Assembly (NCBI GenBank): GCA_963772845.1
Contig: CAVYYW010000014.1
Coordinates: 124,001-188,000, forward strand
Source: CAVYYW01 sp963772845
GTDB taxonomy: Bacteria; Bacillota; Bacilli; Bacillales; Sporolactobacillaceae
DNA length: 64,000 nucleotides
Direction: 5' to 3'
The notes beneath the pieces are model-generated. The model ran no database searches, was not told the origin of the DNA, and saw only the letters and a program-made list of their open reading frames with translations. Made by a program: the position numbers and the translations under genes. Positions 1 through 8,559 of the stretch are shown here, piece after piece. Every line of letters starts with the position of its first letter. The stretch's first letter is position 1.

Positions 1-39
1 AGAATAAAGAAGGAACAGTAAAGAAAGATAGGAGGCGTT

Positions 40-583
40 ATGATGGTTTTAAAGAATGATCAAATACAAGAATTAAAAAAAGATTTACTTGTTATGGAAG
101 AAGAATTGAAGGAATTCCCTTGATAGTGAAGGGGATGGAGCCTTTCGGGAAGAAGCGGAAGAATTGAATTCAGTTGACAATCATTTAGCCGATGCAGCAA
201 GCGGTGTGGTAAGCCGTGAAGAATCGATGGCAGAGAATAATTTGAAAAGTAAGCAGCTGAATGATGTTCAAGACGCTTTAGTTAAAATCGAAGAAGGTAC
301 TTATGGGAAATGTGAAGATACCGGGAAAGACATTCCATTTGAAAGATTAAAGGCGCTTCCTTATGCCAAAAGAACGGTGGAAGCAGAGCAAGCTCATCAG
401 GAAACAAATCGTGTGGACTTGAATGATAGAGGCTCAACAAGCAGGCTTCAAAAGCCGGCAGATGGGATGCAGGACAGTAAAAGCTTTACTTTGGAGGAGA
501 TTGAAGAAAGCCACAATGATCGAAGCACACCTGGAGAAGAATTTTCGAAGAATGAAGAAACGCCAAAGGGTGATGAAAAGTAA
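40..583 (+). pseudogene. yteA: YteA/YocK-type DksA/TraR family protein, frameshifted
   Basis: A Bacillus-type DksA/TraR-like protein, split by one frame change. The 5' part starts at the ATG at 40 behind an AGGAGG site and reads MMVLKNDQIQELKKDLL before a TGA at 121. From 122 the next frame continues without stops to 583 and carries the family core: a DNHLADAAS stretch, then YGKCEDTGKDIPFERLKALP. Removing one C from the CCC run at 117-119 joins both parts into a protein of about 180 residues. Only one Cys of the zinc-finger region remains, as is usual in Bacillus YteA/YocK. In the family DksA acts on RNA polymerase; the role of YteA is not established. The C-terminus is acidic and hydrophilic. 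This could be a true pseudogene or a sequencing indel. Confidence 0.7.
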
Positions 584-696
584 CACTATGAAAAGTCAGT
601 AGGCAGTCTTTAAAAGAGGCTGTCTTCTTTTATGGTATTTTAAATAGGACGCGTTATTTCGAGTATTGAAAGGATGAAAGGAAAGGGTGATCTGAA

Positions 697-1455
697 TTGG
701 ATCTTAAGCTTAAAGGAAAACGTGTTCTGATTACGGGAGGATCAAAGGGAATTGGAGAAGGCATTGCAAAGGCATTTGTAGATGAAGGAGCCTCGACAGC
801 AGTCACCGCAAGAAATCTTGAAGATTTAGAAAAAGTAAGAGACAGTCTTGGAGTGAAAATATATCAGGCAGACCTACTAAATGAAAATGAAAGAGCCCTG
901 ATGTTTGAATCTTTCTTAAGAGACTTTGGGGGGATTGATATCCTTGTTAATAATGCTGGGGGAAGTTCAGGAGGAAAAGCGATGGAGACGGCCCTCCAGG
1001 ATTTCCAAAAAGCGATGACTTTAAATTATTTTTCTGCTGTCCATCTTAGTCAGCTTGCGTGCAGCGCAATGAAAAATCAGGGAGGCGGAGGCAGTATAGT
1101 AAATATCACCTCAATTTTTGGAAGAGAGAGCGGCGGAAAAATTACTTATAACAATGCAAAAGCTGCGTTAATAAGCTTTACAAAGGGTCTTGCAGATGAG
1201 GTTATTAAAGATGGCATCCGGGTAAATAGCGTGGCACCAGGATCTATTCTGCATCCGACAGCTAACTGGCACCGCAAGCTGCAGGAAAACCCGGTTGAAA
1301 TCAATGAATTTGTTGAGCGGAATATTTCAGCTGGCCGGTTTGGCAATGTGGAAGAAATAGCAGATGTGGTTGCTTTTCTTGCTTCAGAACGAGCCTCGTG
1401 GGTAGTAGGCGCCACGTTAAATGTAGACGGCGGACAGTCCTTTATGAATTTTTAG
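697..1455 (+). CDS. SDR family NAD(P)-dependent oxidoreductase
   Basis: A 252-residue classical short-chain dehydrogenase/reductase. The cofactor loop TGGSKGIG lies at residues 13-20 and NNAG at 85-88. The catalytic set is Asn110, Ser139 and Tyr151-x3-Lys155. The C-terminal VDGG is typical of the FabG-like branch. It starts at TTG 697 behind an AAGGGTGA site. The substrate cannot be told from sequence; the family reduces or oxidises ketone/alcohol groups with NAD(P)H. It stands alone between yteA and the glycerol genes and is probably transcribed by itself. Confidence 0.88.
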   Translation: MDLKLKGKRVLITGGSKGIGEGIAKAFVDEGASTAVTARNLEDLEKVRDSLGVKIYQADLLNENERALMFESFLRDFGGIDILVNNAGGSSGGKAMETALQDFQKAMTLNYFSAVHLSQLACSAMKNQGGGGSIVNITSIFGRESGGKITYNNAKAALISFTKGLADEVIKDGIRVNSVAPGSILHPTANWHRKLQENPVEINEFVERNISAGRFGNVEEIADVVAFLASERASWVVGATLNVDGGQSFMNF

Positions 1456-1554
1456 ATATTTTAAGGCATCATGAAGGAGAGAATGCGTTTCTCATATTTG
1501 TACAATGGGCGTTCTATAAAGCGATCTAACAATTTTCTAAAGGAGCGTGTGAAC

Positions 1555-2103
1555 ATGCTTGCAGAGAAAAGTGTTCTGCCTGCAATAAGAAAGATAAAGG
1601 ATCTTGAGAAATTACTGAAAAGCGAAGCAGATTATCTGGTTATTCTGAACAGCCATATTGCCCAGTTGAAGCCAATGGTTGAAATGGCAAGAAACAGTGG
1701 AAAGCGGACCCTGCTTCATGCTGATCTGATCCATGGTTTGAAGAACGATGAATATGCCGCTGAGTTTCTTTGCCAAGAAATTAAGCCGGCTGGACTGATC
1801 TCAACACGATCTAATGTATTAAGTATTGCTAAGAAAAGAGGGTTAATCACCGTCCAGCGCTTATTTTTATTAGATTCAATCGCTCTTGAGACAAGTTACC
1901 GGTCTTTGGAAAAAGTGAAGCCTGATTACATTGAGATTCTGCCAGGACTGGTCCCGAAAATGATTCAGGAAATAAAGCAGAAGACAGGAATCCCATTAAT
2001 TGCTGGCGGATTGATCCGGGAACAAAGCGATATTGACCGTGCATTAGAAGCGGGAGCGTCGGCTGTGACAACCTCCCGTCATAATCTCTGGCCGTTTAAT
2101 TAA
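1555..2103 (+). CDS. glpP: Glycerol uptake operon antiterminator GlpP
   Basis: A 182-residue protein matching GlpP over its whole length, with family blocks ILPAIRK-like at the N-terminus, HADLIHGLKNDEYAAEFLCQ, STRSNV, DYIEILPG and AGGLIR. GlpP binds glycerol-3-phosphate and stops premature termination in the leaders of glpFK and glpD mRNA. The ATG at 1555 follows AAAGGAGCG. An upstream in-frame ATG at 1471 would add 28 unrelated residues without a good ribosome site, so it was not used. The gene sits directly before glpF, and hairpins of the expected type precede both glpF and glpD. Confidence 0.93.
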   Translation: MLAEKSVLPAIRKIKDLEKLLKSEADYLVILNSHIAQLKPMVEMARNSGKRTLLHADLIHGLKNDEYAAEFLCQEIKPAGLISTRSNVLSIAKKRGLITVQRLFLLDSIALETSYRSLEKVKPDYIEILPGLVPKMIQEIKQKTGIPLIAGGLIREQSDIDRALEAGASAVTTSRHNLWPFN

Positions 2104-2109
2104 AAGCAG

Positions 2110-2167
2110 TGAAAACGATTATTACAAAAGTTTGTTAATTGACACCGCTTTCAAAGTATGGTAAATT
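2110..2167 (+). promoter_or_regulatory. glpFK promoter with overlapping cre site
   Basis: TTGACA at 2139-2144, a 17-bp spacer and TAAATT at 2162-2167 form a sigma-A-like promoter. A cre-like box TGACACCGCTTTCA at 2140-2153 overlaps the -35 and matches 13 of 14 consensus positions for CcpA binding. A second, weaker cre-like box at 2110-2123 (TGAAAACGATTATT) matches 12 of 14. The arrangement indicates catabolite repression of glycerol uptake, as known for B. subtilis glpFK. CcpA binding is inferred. Confidence 0.75.
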
Positions 2168-2207
2168 TCTTACTAAGTTAATAAATAGTGAATGAGATAT
2201 TGAGACT

Positions 2208-2260
2208 CACAGCCTGCCATAATTTTCGATTTTTATGGCTAATTGGCTGTGGGTTTTTTT
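2208..2260 (+). promoter_or_regulatory. GlpP-responsive leader terminator of glpFK
   Basis: An inverted repeat (left arm 2208-2220, right arm 2235-2251) is followed by a run of seven T at 2254-2260, just before the glpF ribosome site. It sits between the glpFK promoter and the ATG at 2281, so it must be read through for expression. This is the expected GlpP target. Confidence 0.8.
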
Positions 2261-2280
2261 GTCTTTGGGAGGGTGAAGAT

Positions 2281-3117
2281 ATGTCAGCTTATGTAGGAGA
2301 AATAATTGGAACGATGATTCTGATTATACTTGGAGGCGGTGTTTGTGCCGGGGTTAATCTTAACCGTTCAAATGCCAAGGGCGCGGACTGGATCGTCATA
2401 ACGTTTGGTTGGGGTCTTGCTGTAGCAATGGGTGTATACGCTGTTGGGAAATTCAGCGGAGCTTATCTTAACCCCGCAGTAACACTGGGGTTTGCAGCAA
2501 TCGGAGATTTAGCTTGGTCTAAAGTCCCAGGTTTCATTTTATGTCAAATGATTGGTGCATTTCTTGGTGCAGTTATTGTTTACTTGCATTATTTGCCCCA
2601 CTGGAAAGCAACAGATGATCCTGCGGCAAAGCTTGGTGTGTTTTCAACAGGACCGGCTATCCCGCATACATTCTCAAACTTGCTCAGTGAAATTATTGGG
2701 ACGTTTGTTCTTGTTCTTGGGCTGCTTTCAATTGGAGCAAACAAATTTACGGAAGGTTTAAATCCTTTGATTGTCGGCTTTTTGATCGTTGCTATCGGTC
2801 TTTCGCTTGGCGGAACGACGGGGTATGCCATTAATCCTGCACGTGATCTTGGTCCCCGTATTGCACACGCTTTGCTCCCGATTTCGGGAAAAGGAACATC
2901 CAACTGGCCTTATGCATGGATTCCAGTGGTTGGACCAATTCTTGGAGGACTTTTCGGTGCATATTTTTATAAGACAATGTTTCTTGGAACATTCAGCACT
3001 GGATTTTGGGTAACAGGAATTATTATACTTATTGTAATTGCGGTCGCGTTTGTCGGTGAACGAAAAATTCCATCAAGCCGTTACACAAAAGCGGGATCCA
3101 TTAACACAAATAATTAA
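2281..3117 (+). CDS. glpF: Glycerol uptake facilitator GlpF (aquaglyceroporin)
   Basis: A 278-residue MIP-family channel, close to the usual GlpF length. Both pore motifs are present: GAYLNPAVTLG in the first half and YAINPARDLGPR in the second; the second Asp is the mark of glycerol facilitators. Six or more hydrophobic segments predict a cytoplasmic-membrane channel for glycerol diffusion. The ATG at 2281 follows a GGGAGGG site; an in-frame ATG at 2188 lies inside the leader hairpin and adds no family sequence. glpK starts 12 bp downstream, so the two form one transcript. Confidence 0.95.
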   Translation: MSAYVGEIIGTMILIILGGGVCAGVNLNRSNAKGADWIVITFGWGLAVAMGVYAVGKFSGAYLNPAVTLGFAAIGDLAWSKVPGFILCQMIGAFLGAVIVYLHYLPHWKATDDPAAKLGVFSTGPAIPHTFSNLLSEIIGTFVLVLGLLSIGANKFTEGLNPLIVGFLIVAIGLSLGGTTGYAINPARDLGPRIAHALLPISGKGTSNWPYAWIPVVGPILGGLFGAYFYKTMFLGTFSTGFWVTGIIILIVIAVAFVGERKIPSSRYTKAGSINTNN

Positions 3118-3129
3118 GGAGGCGTTATC

Positions 3130-4623
3130 ATGTCAGAAAAATTCATTCTTGCGATTGATCAGGGAACCACAAGCTCGAGAGCCATCCTTTTTAACAAAAA
3201 AGGGGAAATCGTAAATATTGCTCAAAAAGAATTTACACAGTATTTTCCAAAACCAGGCTGGGTTGAGCATGATGCCAATGAAATCTGGGCATCGGTACTT
3301 GCTGTTATTGCTCAAGTGTTATCAACCACGGATGCTGCACCGGAAGACATTGCAGGGATCGGTATTACAAATCAGCGTGAAACGACGGTTGTCTGGGACA
3401 AAAATACCGGCAAACCCATTTATCATGCACTGGTGTGGCAATCCAGACAGACATCAGAAATTTGCAATGAACTAAAAGATAAAGGCTATAATCAACTTTT
3501 TAAAGATAAAACAGGCTTGTTAATTGATGCTTACTTCTCAGGTACTAAAGTGAAATGGATTTTAGATAATGTTGAAGGAGCAAGGGAACGTGCCGAAAAA
3601 GGCGATCTCTTATTTGGAACAATGGACACCTGGCTAATTTGGAAACTATCAGGAGGTAAAGCCCACGTCACGGATTATTCCAACGCCTCAAGGACACTAA
3701 TGTATAATATTTATGATCTGAAGTGGGACGAAGAATTGCTCGACATTCTTGATGTTCCAAAATCAATGCTTCCTGAAGTCCGTCCTTCTTCTGAAGTTTA
3801 TGCGAAAACGGTTGATTATCACTTTTTTGGTGCCTCTGTTCCCATTGCCGGCGCGGCTGGTGATCAACAATCCGCTTTATTCGGTCAGGCCTGCTTTGAA
3901 AAAGGTATGGCGAAAAACACTTATGGTACTGGGTGTTTTATGCTGATGAATACCGGTGAAAAAGCAGTGGTATCTGATCACGGTCTCTTAACGACCTTAG
4001 CGTGGGGACTGGACGGCAAAGTGGAATACGCACTTGAAGGAAGTATTTTTGTCGCTGGCTCTGCAATTCAATGGCTCAGGGATGGATTGAAGGTTATTGA
4101 CAGCGCTCCAGATAGTGAAGCATTGGCTGAAAAAGTTGAATCCACGGATGGCGTCTACGTTGTCCCTGCTTTTGTAGGACTTGGTACACCTTATTGGGAC
4201 AGTGACGTCAGAGGTGCAGTATTCGGACTGACCCGCGGTACGGGCAAAGAACAATTTGTCCGTGCAACTCTTGAATCTCTTGCCTATCAGACGAAGGATG
4301 TCCTTGATGCCATGGAAAAAGATTCGGGCATTGCCTTGAAGAAGCTTAGAGTGGATGGGGGAGCAGTTGCTAATAATTTCCTGATGCAATTCCAAAGTGA
4401 CATTCTTGATGTACCAGTGGAAAGACCGGTCATTAATGAAACTACGGCACTTGGTGCAGCTTACCTTGCAGGGCTTGCTGTCGGCATGTGGGACAGTAAA
4501 CACGCAATCTCTGATAATTGGAAAATTGACCGCTCATTTGAGGCTGATATGGAAGAGAATGTTCGTGAAAATCTTTACGATGGCTGGAAGAAAGCTGTAA
4601 AAGCGGCGCGTGCGTTCAAATAA
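3130..4623 (+). CDS. glpK: Glycerol kinase GlpK
   Basis: A 497-residue FGGY-family kinase that phosphorylates glycerol to sn-glycerol-3-phosphate with ATP. The N-terminal phosphate-binding block DQGTTSSRAILF and the C-terminal GLTRGT and GGAVANN blocks are intact. His231 (context VDYHFFGA) sits where Firmicute GlpK is phosphorylated by PTS HPr, so activity is probably coupled to sugar supply. It follows glpF with an AAGGAGG ribosome site; glpD comes next under its own promoter. Confidence 0.96.
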   Translation: MSEKFILAIDQGTTSSRAILFNKKGEIVNIAQKEFTQYFPKPGWVEHDANEIWASVLAVIAQVLSTTDAAPEDIAGIGITNQRETTVVWDKNTGKPIYHALVWQSRQTSEICNELKDKGYNQLFKDKTGLLIDAYFSGTKVKWILDNVEGARERAEKGDLLFGTMDTWLIWKLSGGKAHVTDYSNASRTLMYNIYDLKWDEELLDILDVPKSMLPEVRPSSEVYAKTVDYHFFGASVPIAGAAGDQQSALFGQACFEKGMAKNTYGTGCFMLMNTGEKAVVSDHGLLTTLAWGLDGKVEYALEGSIFVAGSAIQWLRDGLKVIDSAPDSEALAEKVESTDGVYVVPAFVGLGTPYWDSDVRGAVFGLTRGTGKEQFVRATLESLAYQTKDVLDAMEKDSGIALKKLRVDGGAVANNFLMQFQSDILDVPVERPVINETTALGAAYLAGLAVGMWDSKHAISDNWKIDRSFEADMEENVRENLYDGWKKAVKAARAFK

Positions 4624-4624
4624 T

Positions 4625-4653
4625 TTTACAAAGAGCGGCCGATATCATATAAT
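4625..4653 (+). promoter_or_regulatory. glpD promoter
   Basis: TTTACA at 4625-4630, a 17-bp spacer and a perfect TATAAT at 4648-4653 form a sigma-A promoter starting two bases after the glpK stop. Transcription would begin near 4660 and include the leader hairpin. Confidence 0.7.
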
Positions 4654-4684
4654 TAAATTAAGTTAATAACGGTCGGAGCAACTG

Positions 4685-4748
4685 AGAGACCATAATACCT
4701 CGTATATTTAGATCCTTAAATATTTGAGTGTATTGTGGTCTCTTTTTT
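4685..4748 (+). promoter_or_regulatory. GlpP-responsive leader terminator of glpD
   Basis: A 14-bp stem (4685-4698 with 4730-4743, one G-U pair) is followed by TTTTT. It lies about 110 bp upstream of the glpD start and downstream of a good promoter. This makes it a leader attenuator, expected to be opened by GlpP with glycerol-3-phosphate. Confidence 0.8.
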
Positions 4749-4853
4749 ATTATTAATATCCTCTGTCATTTTAATTTTAGGTCAAGAAGGGTATTTATAT
4801 AATAACGTTCTCCGTGTTTAGTAACAGCAGACTATGATAATGAGGTGACCACA

Positions 4854-6527
4854 TTGGTATTTTCAGCACTTGACAGAAAAGAAAAACTCAAAGAAATAGA
4901 AAGTGAAGAACTGGATCTATTAATCATTGGCGGCGGAATTACGGGCGCCGGTATAGCATTGGATGCAAGCGTAAGGGGGATGAACACAGCTTTAATTGAA
5001 ATGCAGGATTTCGCAGCAGGAACGTCCAGCAGATCGACAAAACTTGTTCATGGCGGTCTTCGCTACTTAAAGCAATTTGAAGTGAAGCTTGTGGCGGAAG
5101 TAGGGAAAGAACGAGCCATCGTTTATGAAAATGCGCCGCATGTGACTCAGCCGGAATGGATGCTTCTGCCTATTTATAAGGGCGGGACGTTTGGAAAGTT
5201 TTCAACGTCAATCGGCTTAAAAATGTACGATAAGCTGGCCGGTGTAAGAAGGCATGAAAGACGCAAAATGCTTTCAAAAGACGCGACATTAGCAAAAGAG
5301 CCTTTGTTGAATTCTAAAGGATTAAAAGGCGGCGGTTATTATGTGGAATACCGCACGGATGACGCAAGACTGACAATTGAAACCATGAAAGAAGCAGCTT
5401 CCAAAGGGGCAAAAGCTGTTAATTATACGAAAGCTGAAGATCTTCTCTATGATGATAAGCACCGGTTAATCGGGGTCAAAGCAGTTGATCAAGTTACTGG
5501 AGACGTATACGAAATAAAGGCGAAAAAAATTGTCAATGCAACCGGCCCATGGGTGGATGAACTGAGAGAAATTGACCATTCCAAGAAAGGTAAATATCTT
5601 CAGTTAACAAAGGGTGTCCATATTGTTATTGATGCCAAACGTTTCCCAATGGAGCAGGCGGTCTATTTTGATACAACAAATGGCGATGGACGTATGATTT
5701 TTGCCATTCCTAGAGAAGGAAAAGTATACATTGGAACGACAGATACCACGTATACTGAAGAACCTGTTAATCCCAGGATGACCGATGAAGACAGGGATTA
5801 TCTGCTTGAAGCCATTAACGGTATGTTCCCGTCATCGAAATTAACCGCTGAAGACGTCGAGTCAAGCTGGGCGGGTGTCCGGCCACTTATTCATGAAGAG
5901 GGGAAATCACCTTCTGAAATTTCAAGGCATGATGAAATATTTGTGTCTGACTCAGGTTTGGTTACAATTGCAGGCGGGAAATTAACTGGCTATCGCAAAA
6001 TGGCGGAACGTACAGTTGACCTTGTTGCCGATCAGCTTAAAAAGGAATACAAAAAGCGCTATCAAGACTCTTCCACAAAAAACATCCGATTATCAGGCGG
6101 TGATGTTGGAGGCTCTGCAAATTATGAGTCCTTCGCTGAAGAAATGGCTAAGCAAGGATCAGCTTACGGTTTACCAGAAGGACAAGCAAAGAGTCTGGCA
6201 CTAAAATATGGGTCGAATGCAACCGTTTTGTTTGATTATGTAAAAGAATATGAGCGGGAGGCAATTGAATTTGGCTTAACCAATGAAATTATGGCGACAC
6301 TTGTCTACGCTATTAAGAACGAAATGACTGTGACCCCAACTGACTTCTTCACTAGAAGACGCGGGGCAACACTGTTTGATATTAACTGGGTCAGACAATG
6401 GAAAACACCTGTTATTAACTATATGAAAAATATCATGGGATGGACTGATGAGCTGACAGAAAACTATTCCCTAGAGCTTGACAAGGCAATTGCTGAAGCA
6501 GGAACCCCTCTAAAAACGGATAAATAA
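4854..6527 (+). CDS. glpD: Aerobic glycerol-3-phosphate dehydrogenase GlpD
   Basis: A 557-residue FAD-dependent enzyme that oxidises sn-glycerol-3-phosphate to dihydroxyacetone phosphate and passes electrons to the membrane quinone pool. The FAD dinucleotide fold GGGITGAGIALDA is near the N-terminus, followed by the conserved GTSSRSTKLVHGGLRYL block and a late GGKLTGYRKMA motif. The TTG at 4854 is chosen because AGGTGA lies 6 bases before it; a GTG at 4845 would add three residues but has no ribosome site. Control is by GlpP through the leader hairpin. Confidence 0.95.
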   Translation: MVFSALDRKEKLKEIESEELDLLIIGGGITGAGIALDASVRGMNTALIEMQDFAAGTSSRSTKLVHGGLRYLKQFEVKLVAEVGKERAIVYENAPHVTQPEWMLLPIYKGGTFGKFSTSIGLKMYDKLAGVRRHERRKMLSKDATLAKEPLLNSKGLKGGGYYVEYRTDDARLTIETMKEAASKGAKAVNYTKAEDLLYDDKHRLIGVKAVDQVTGDVYEIKAKKIVNATGPWVDELREIDHSKKGKYLQLTKGVHIVIDAKRFPMEQAVYFDTTNGDGRMIFAIPREGKVYIGTTDTTYTEEPVNPRMTDEDRDYLLEAINGMFPSSKLTAEDVESSWAGVRPLIHEEGKSPSEISRHDEIFVSDSGLVTIAGGKLTGYRKMAERTVDLVADQLKKEYKKRYQDSSTKNIRLSGGDVGGSANYESFAEEMAKQGSAYGLPEGQAKSLALKYGSNATVLFDYVKEYEREAIEFGLTNEIMATLVYAIKNEMTVTPTDFFTRRRGATLFDINWVRQWKTPVINYMKNIMGWTDELTENYSLELDKAIAEAGTPLKTDK

Positions 6528-6537
6528 ATGAAATAGG

Positions 6538-6579
6538 AACAGGCTGTCGAATAATATAATCGAAGCCTGTTTTTTTTTA
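6538..6579 (+). terminator. glpD terminator
   Basis: An AACAGGCT/AGCCTGTT stem is followed by ten T residues, directly after the glpD stop codon. Confidence 0.85.
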
Positions 6580-6615
6580 CTTTTGATTAATTATTAAGTG
6601 TTCCAGGAGGTTATC

Positions 6616-7422
6616 ATGAAGAGCATTCGTTTAAGCTATGGAGAATCATCAGAACAGTTTGGAGACCTGAGGTTACCAGACGGAAAAGGTTTACATCCCC
6701 TTGTGATCCTTATCCATGGAGGGTTTTGGAAAAAAGGGTATGGTCTTGAACTAATGGAGCCTTTGTCAGAAGCGCTTGCCGAGCAAGGCTATGCAACATG
6801 GAATATTGAATACAGACGAGTGGGCAGTGAAGAAGGCGGCTGGCCAAATACGCTTCTGGATACAGCCAAGGCCGCAGATTTTGCCCGTAACTTGGCGGAG
6901 GAGCATCCAATCGATCTATCTAGAATTGCTGCAATAGGTCATTCAGCAGGAGGGCATTTAGCTTTGTGGCTTGCAGCCCGTAATACACTGGAATCCGGTA
7001 GTCAGCTGTTCATAGATAACCCTCTTGAGATTGGAGTATCTGTTAGTCTGGCGGGGGTCGGTGATCTTGCCTTAATGGGAAGGGTTCACCAAATTAATGA
7101 ACGTCATCAAGGTGTTGAAAATAACCCAACCCGGGAATTGATGGGGGGCACACCAGAGGAAGTTCCAGAGCGGTATAAAGAGGCGTCGCCTTACGAGAGG
7201 CTTCCTCTTAATGTGAAGCAAGTACTCATCCATGGAGAGTTGGATATTCACGTTCCTGTTGGGATGAGTGAACACTATTTTGACAAAGCCATCTCCTTGG
7301 ACGATCAGGCAGAGCTGATTAAATTAGAATCTGCAGAGCATTTTAAGCTCATTGAAGCTGATTCAGAGGTGTTTCCTATCCTATTAGAGGAAATCGGCAA
7401 AGTAAATAATCATGAAAAATAA
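6616..7422 (+). CDS. Alpha/beta hydrolase, esterase/kynurenine-formamidase-like
   Basis: A 268-residue alpha/beta-hydrolase. HGGFW near residue 36 is the oxyanion-hole motif of the BD-FAE/kynurenine formamidase branch. GHSAGG holds the nucleophile Ser, HGELD the acid, and SAEH the final His. No signal peptide, so cytoplasmic. The ATG at 6616 has CAGGAGGT ahead of it; an in-frame GTG at 6598 overlaps that site. No tryptophan-degradation genes lie nearby, so formamidase activity is only possible; a general carboxylesterase is equally likely. Confidence 0.8.
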   Translation: MKSIRLSYGESSEQFGDLRLPDGKGLHPLVILIHGGFWKKGYGLELMEPLSEALAEQGYATWNIEYRRVGSEEGGWPNTLLDTAKAADFARNLAEEHPIDLSRIAAIGHSAGGHLALWLAARNTLESGSQLFIDNPLEIGVSVSLAGVGDLALMGRVHQINERHQGVENNPTRELMGGTPEEVPERYKEASPYERLPLNVKQVLIHGELDIHVPVGMSEHYFDKAISLDDQAELIKLESAEHFKLIEADSEVFPILLEEIGKVNNHEK

Positions 7423-7492
7423 TGCATTCACTGTTGCGATCTCTGACTTTCCGTATGCAATCCTGTAAAATGGAGGCGGGGAGCGTGAGAAA

Positions 7493-8257
7493 ATGGATTT
7501 AACATTTTGGCTCGATGGGGCTTTAATTTTAGCAGCAGGTTTTGTTGCAGGCTTTATTAACGTGATGGCAGGCGGAGGCTCTCTTTTGACGCTGCCCGTG
7601 CTGATCTTTCTAGGGCTTCCTGCGTCAGTTGCGAATGGAACGAACCGGATTGCCATCACTGTCATGAGTGCGACCAGCACGATTAATTTCCACAGAAACG
7701 GTTTATTAGATCGGAAAAAAGCTTTGATATTATCAATTCCTGGGGTTATCGGTTCCATCATTGGAGCAAATCTTGCCATTTCCATTTCTGACAGGGTCTT
7801 TCATATCATTCTGGCGATTATTATGCTGGTGACGATCAGTTTTATTGTATGGGATCCTGCAAAAAGATGGGGTAAGAATCAGGCAGAGATGGGTATATCT
7901 AAAGGTAAGTGGACTCTGGGCATCTTATTGTTTTTTTTCGTAGGTGTATATGGCGGTTTCATTCAAGCAGGTGCAGGATTCTTTATTATTGCAATATTAA
8001 CAGGCGTTTTTGGTCTCTCATTAACGAAATCTAACGCGCTCAAGCTTTTTATCAGTGGCGTCTATATTTTTATTTCATTATTTGTCTTCTTATACCATGG
8101 CGAAGTGAATATTTGGTATGGTGTGACACTTGCCGCTGGAATGGGTACAGGCGGTTGGGTGGGAAGCCATTTTGCAGTGAAAAAAGGAGATAAACTGGTA
8201 AAGGTTTTTCTGGTTATTTCAGTGATTGCCATGGCAATTAAACTTTTATTTTTCTAA
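7493..8257 (+). CDS. TSUP family (TauE/SafE) membrane permease
   Basis: A 254-residue integral membrane protein with about eight hydrophobic segments. The glycine-rich AGFINVMAGGGSLLTLP motif near the N-terminus and GGFIQAGAGFF in the second half are the two repeated signatures of the TauE/SafE/TSUP family. Members move sulfite, sulfonates or other organic anions; the substrate here is unknown. The ribosome site is a GGAGGCGGGGAG stretch. The next gene starts 19 bp later and is probably co-transcribed. Confidence 0.85.
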   Translation: MDLTFWLDGALILAAGFVAGFINVMAGGGSLLTLPVLIFLGLPASVANGTNRIAITVMSATSTINFHRNGLLDRKKALILSIPGVIGSIIGANLAISISDRVFHIILAIIMLVTISFIVWDPAKRWGKNQAEMGISKGKWTLGILLFFFVGVYGGFIQAGAGFFIIAILTGVFGLSLTKSNALKLFISGVYIFISLFVFLYHGEVNIWYGVTLAAGMGTGGWVGSHFAVKKGDKLVKVFLVISVIAMAIKLLFF

Positions 8258-8276
8258 TTAGGAAAGGGTGTACAGA

Positions 8277-8498
8277 ATGGCGCAGGTAAAAATATGGATT
8301 AAAGGAATGACGCGTGATTCAGAATCTGCAGTATCCAATATATTGCGGGAGATGAGCGGAGTCAGTCAGGTAAAAACCTATTTAAATGAAGGAGCAGTGG
8401 ACGTTAGCTATTCAGACGGCAGGGTGACGGCTCATGATATGCAAAGAGCTGTCGAAAAATTCGGATGTGAATGGGTAGATTCCAAAGTAAAAAATTAA
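8277..8498 (+). CDS. HMA-like ferredoxin-fold mini-protein without metal-binding cysteines
   Basis: A 73-residue cytosolic protein with the beta-alpha-beta-beta-alpha-beta pattern of heavy-metal-associated domains: VKIWIKGMT, an SESAVSNILREMSGV helix, VKTYLNEGAVDVSY, and a second helix. The CxxC of copper chaperones is replaced by TRDS, and the only Cys is near the C-terminus. ATG 8277 follows AGGAAAGGGTG; a GTG at 8268 overlaps that site. Co-transcription with the TSUP permease is likely, with a shared terminator downstream. Function is not known. Confidence 0.7.
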   Translation: MAQVKIWIKGMTRDSESAVSNILREMSGVSQVKTYLNEGAVDVSYSDGRVTAHDMQRAVEKFGCEWVDSKVKN

Positions 8499-8518
8499 TG
8501 AAATTTTTATGTTTATTA

Positions 8519-8553
8519 CAGCCAAGGCGCCAGAAGAACTGGTGTCTTGGCTG
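8519..8553. terminator. Bidirectional terminator hairpin
   Basis: A 15-bp stem (8519-8533 with 8539-8553) lies between the convergent mini-protein gene and the minus-strand gene that ends at 8560. The T tail is weak on both sides. Confidence 0.65.
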
Positions 8554-8559
8554 TTGTTG

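Noticed and set aside
2589..2903. Antisense ORF within glpF
   Set aside because: Shadow of a strongly conserved membrane-channel gene.
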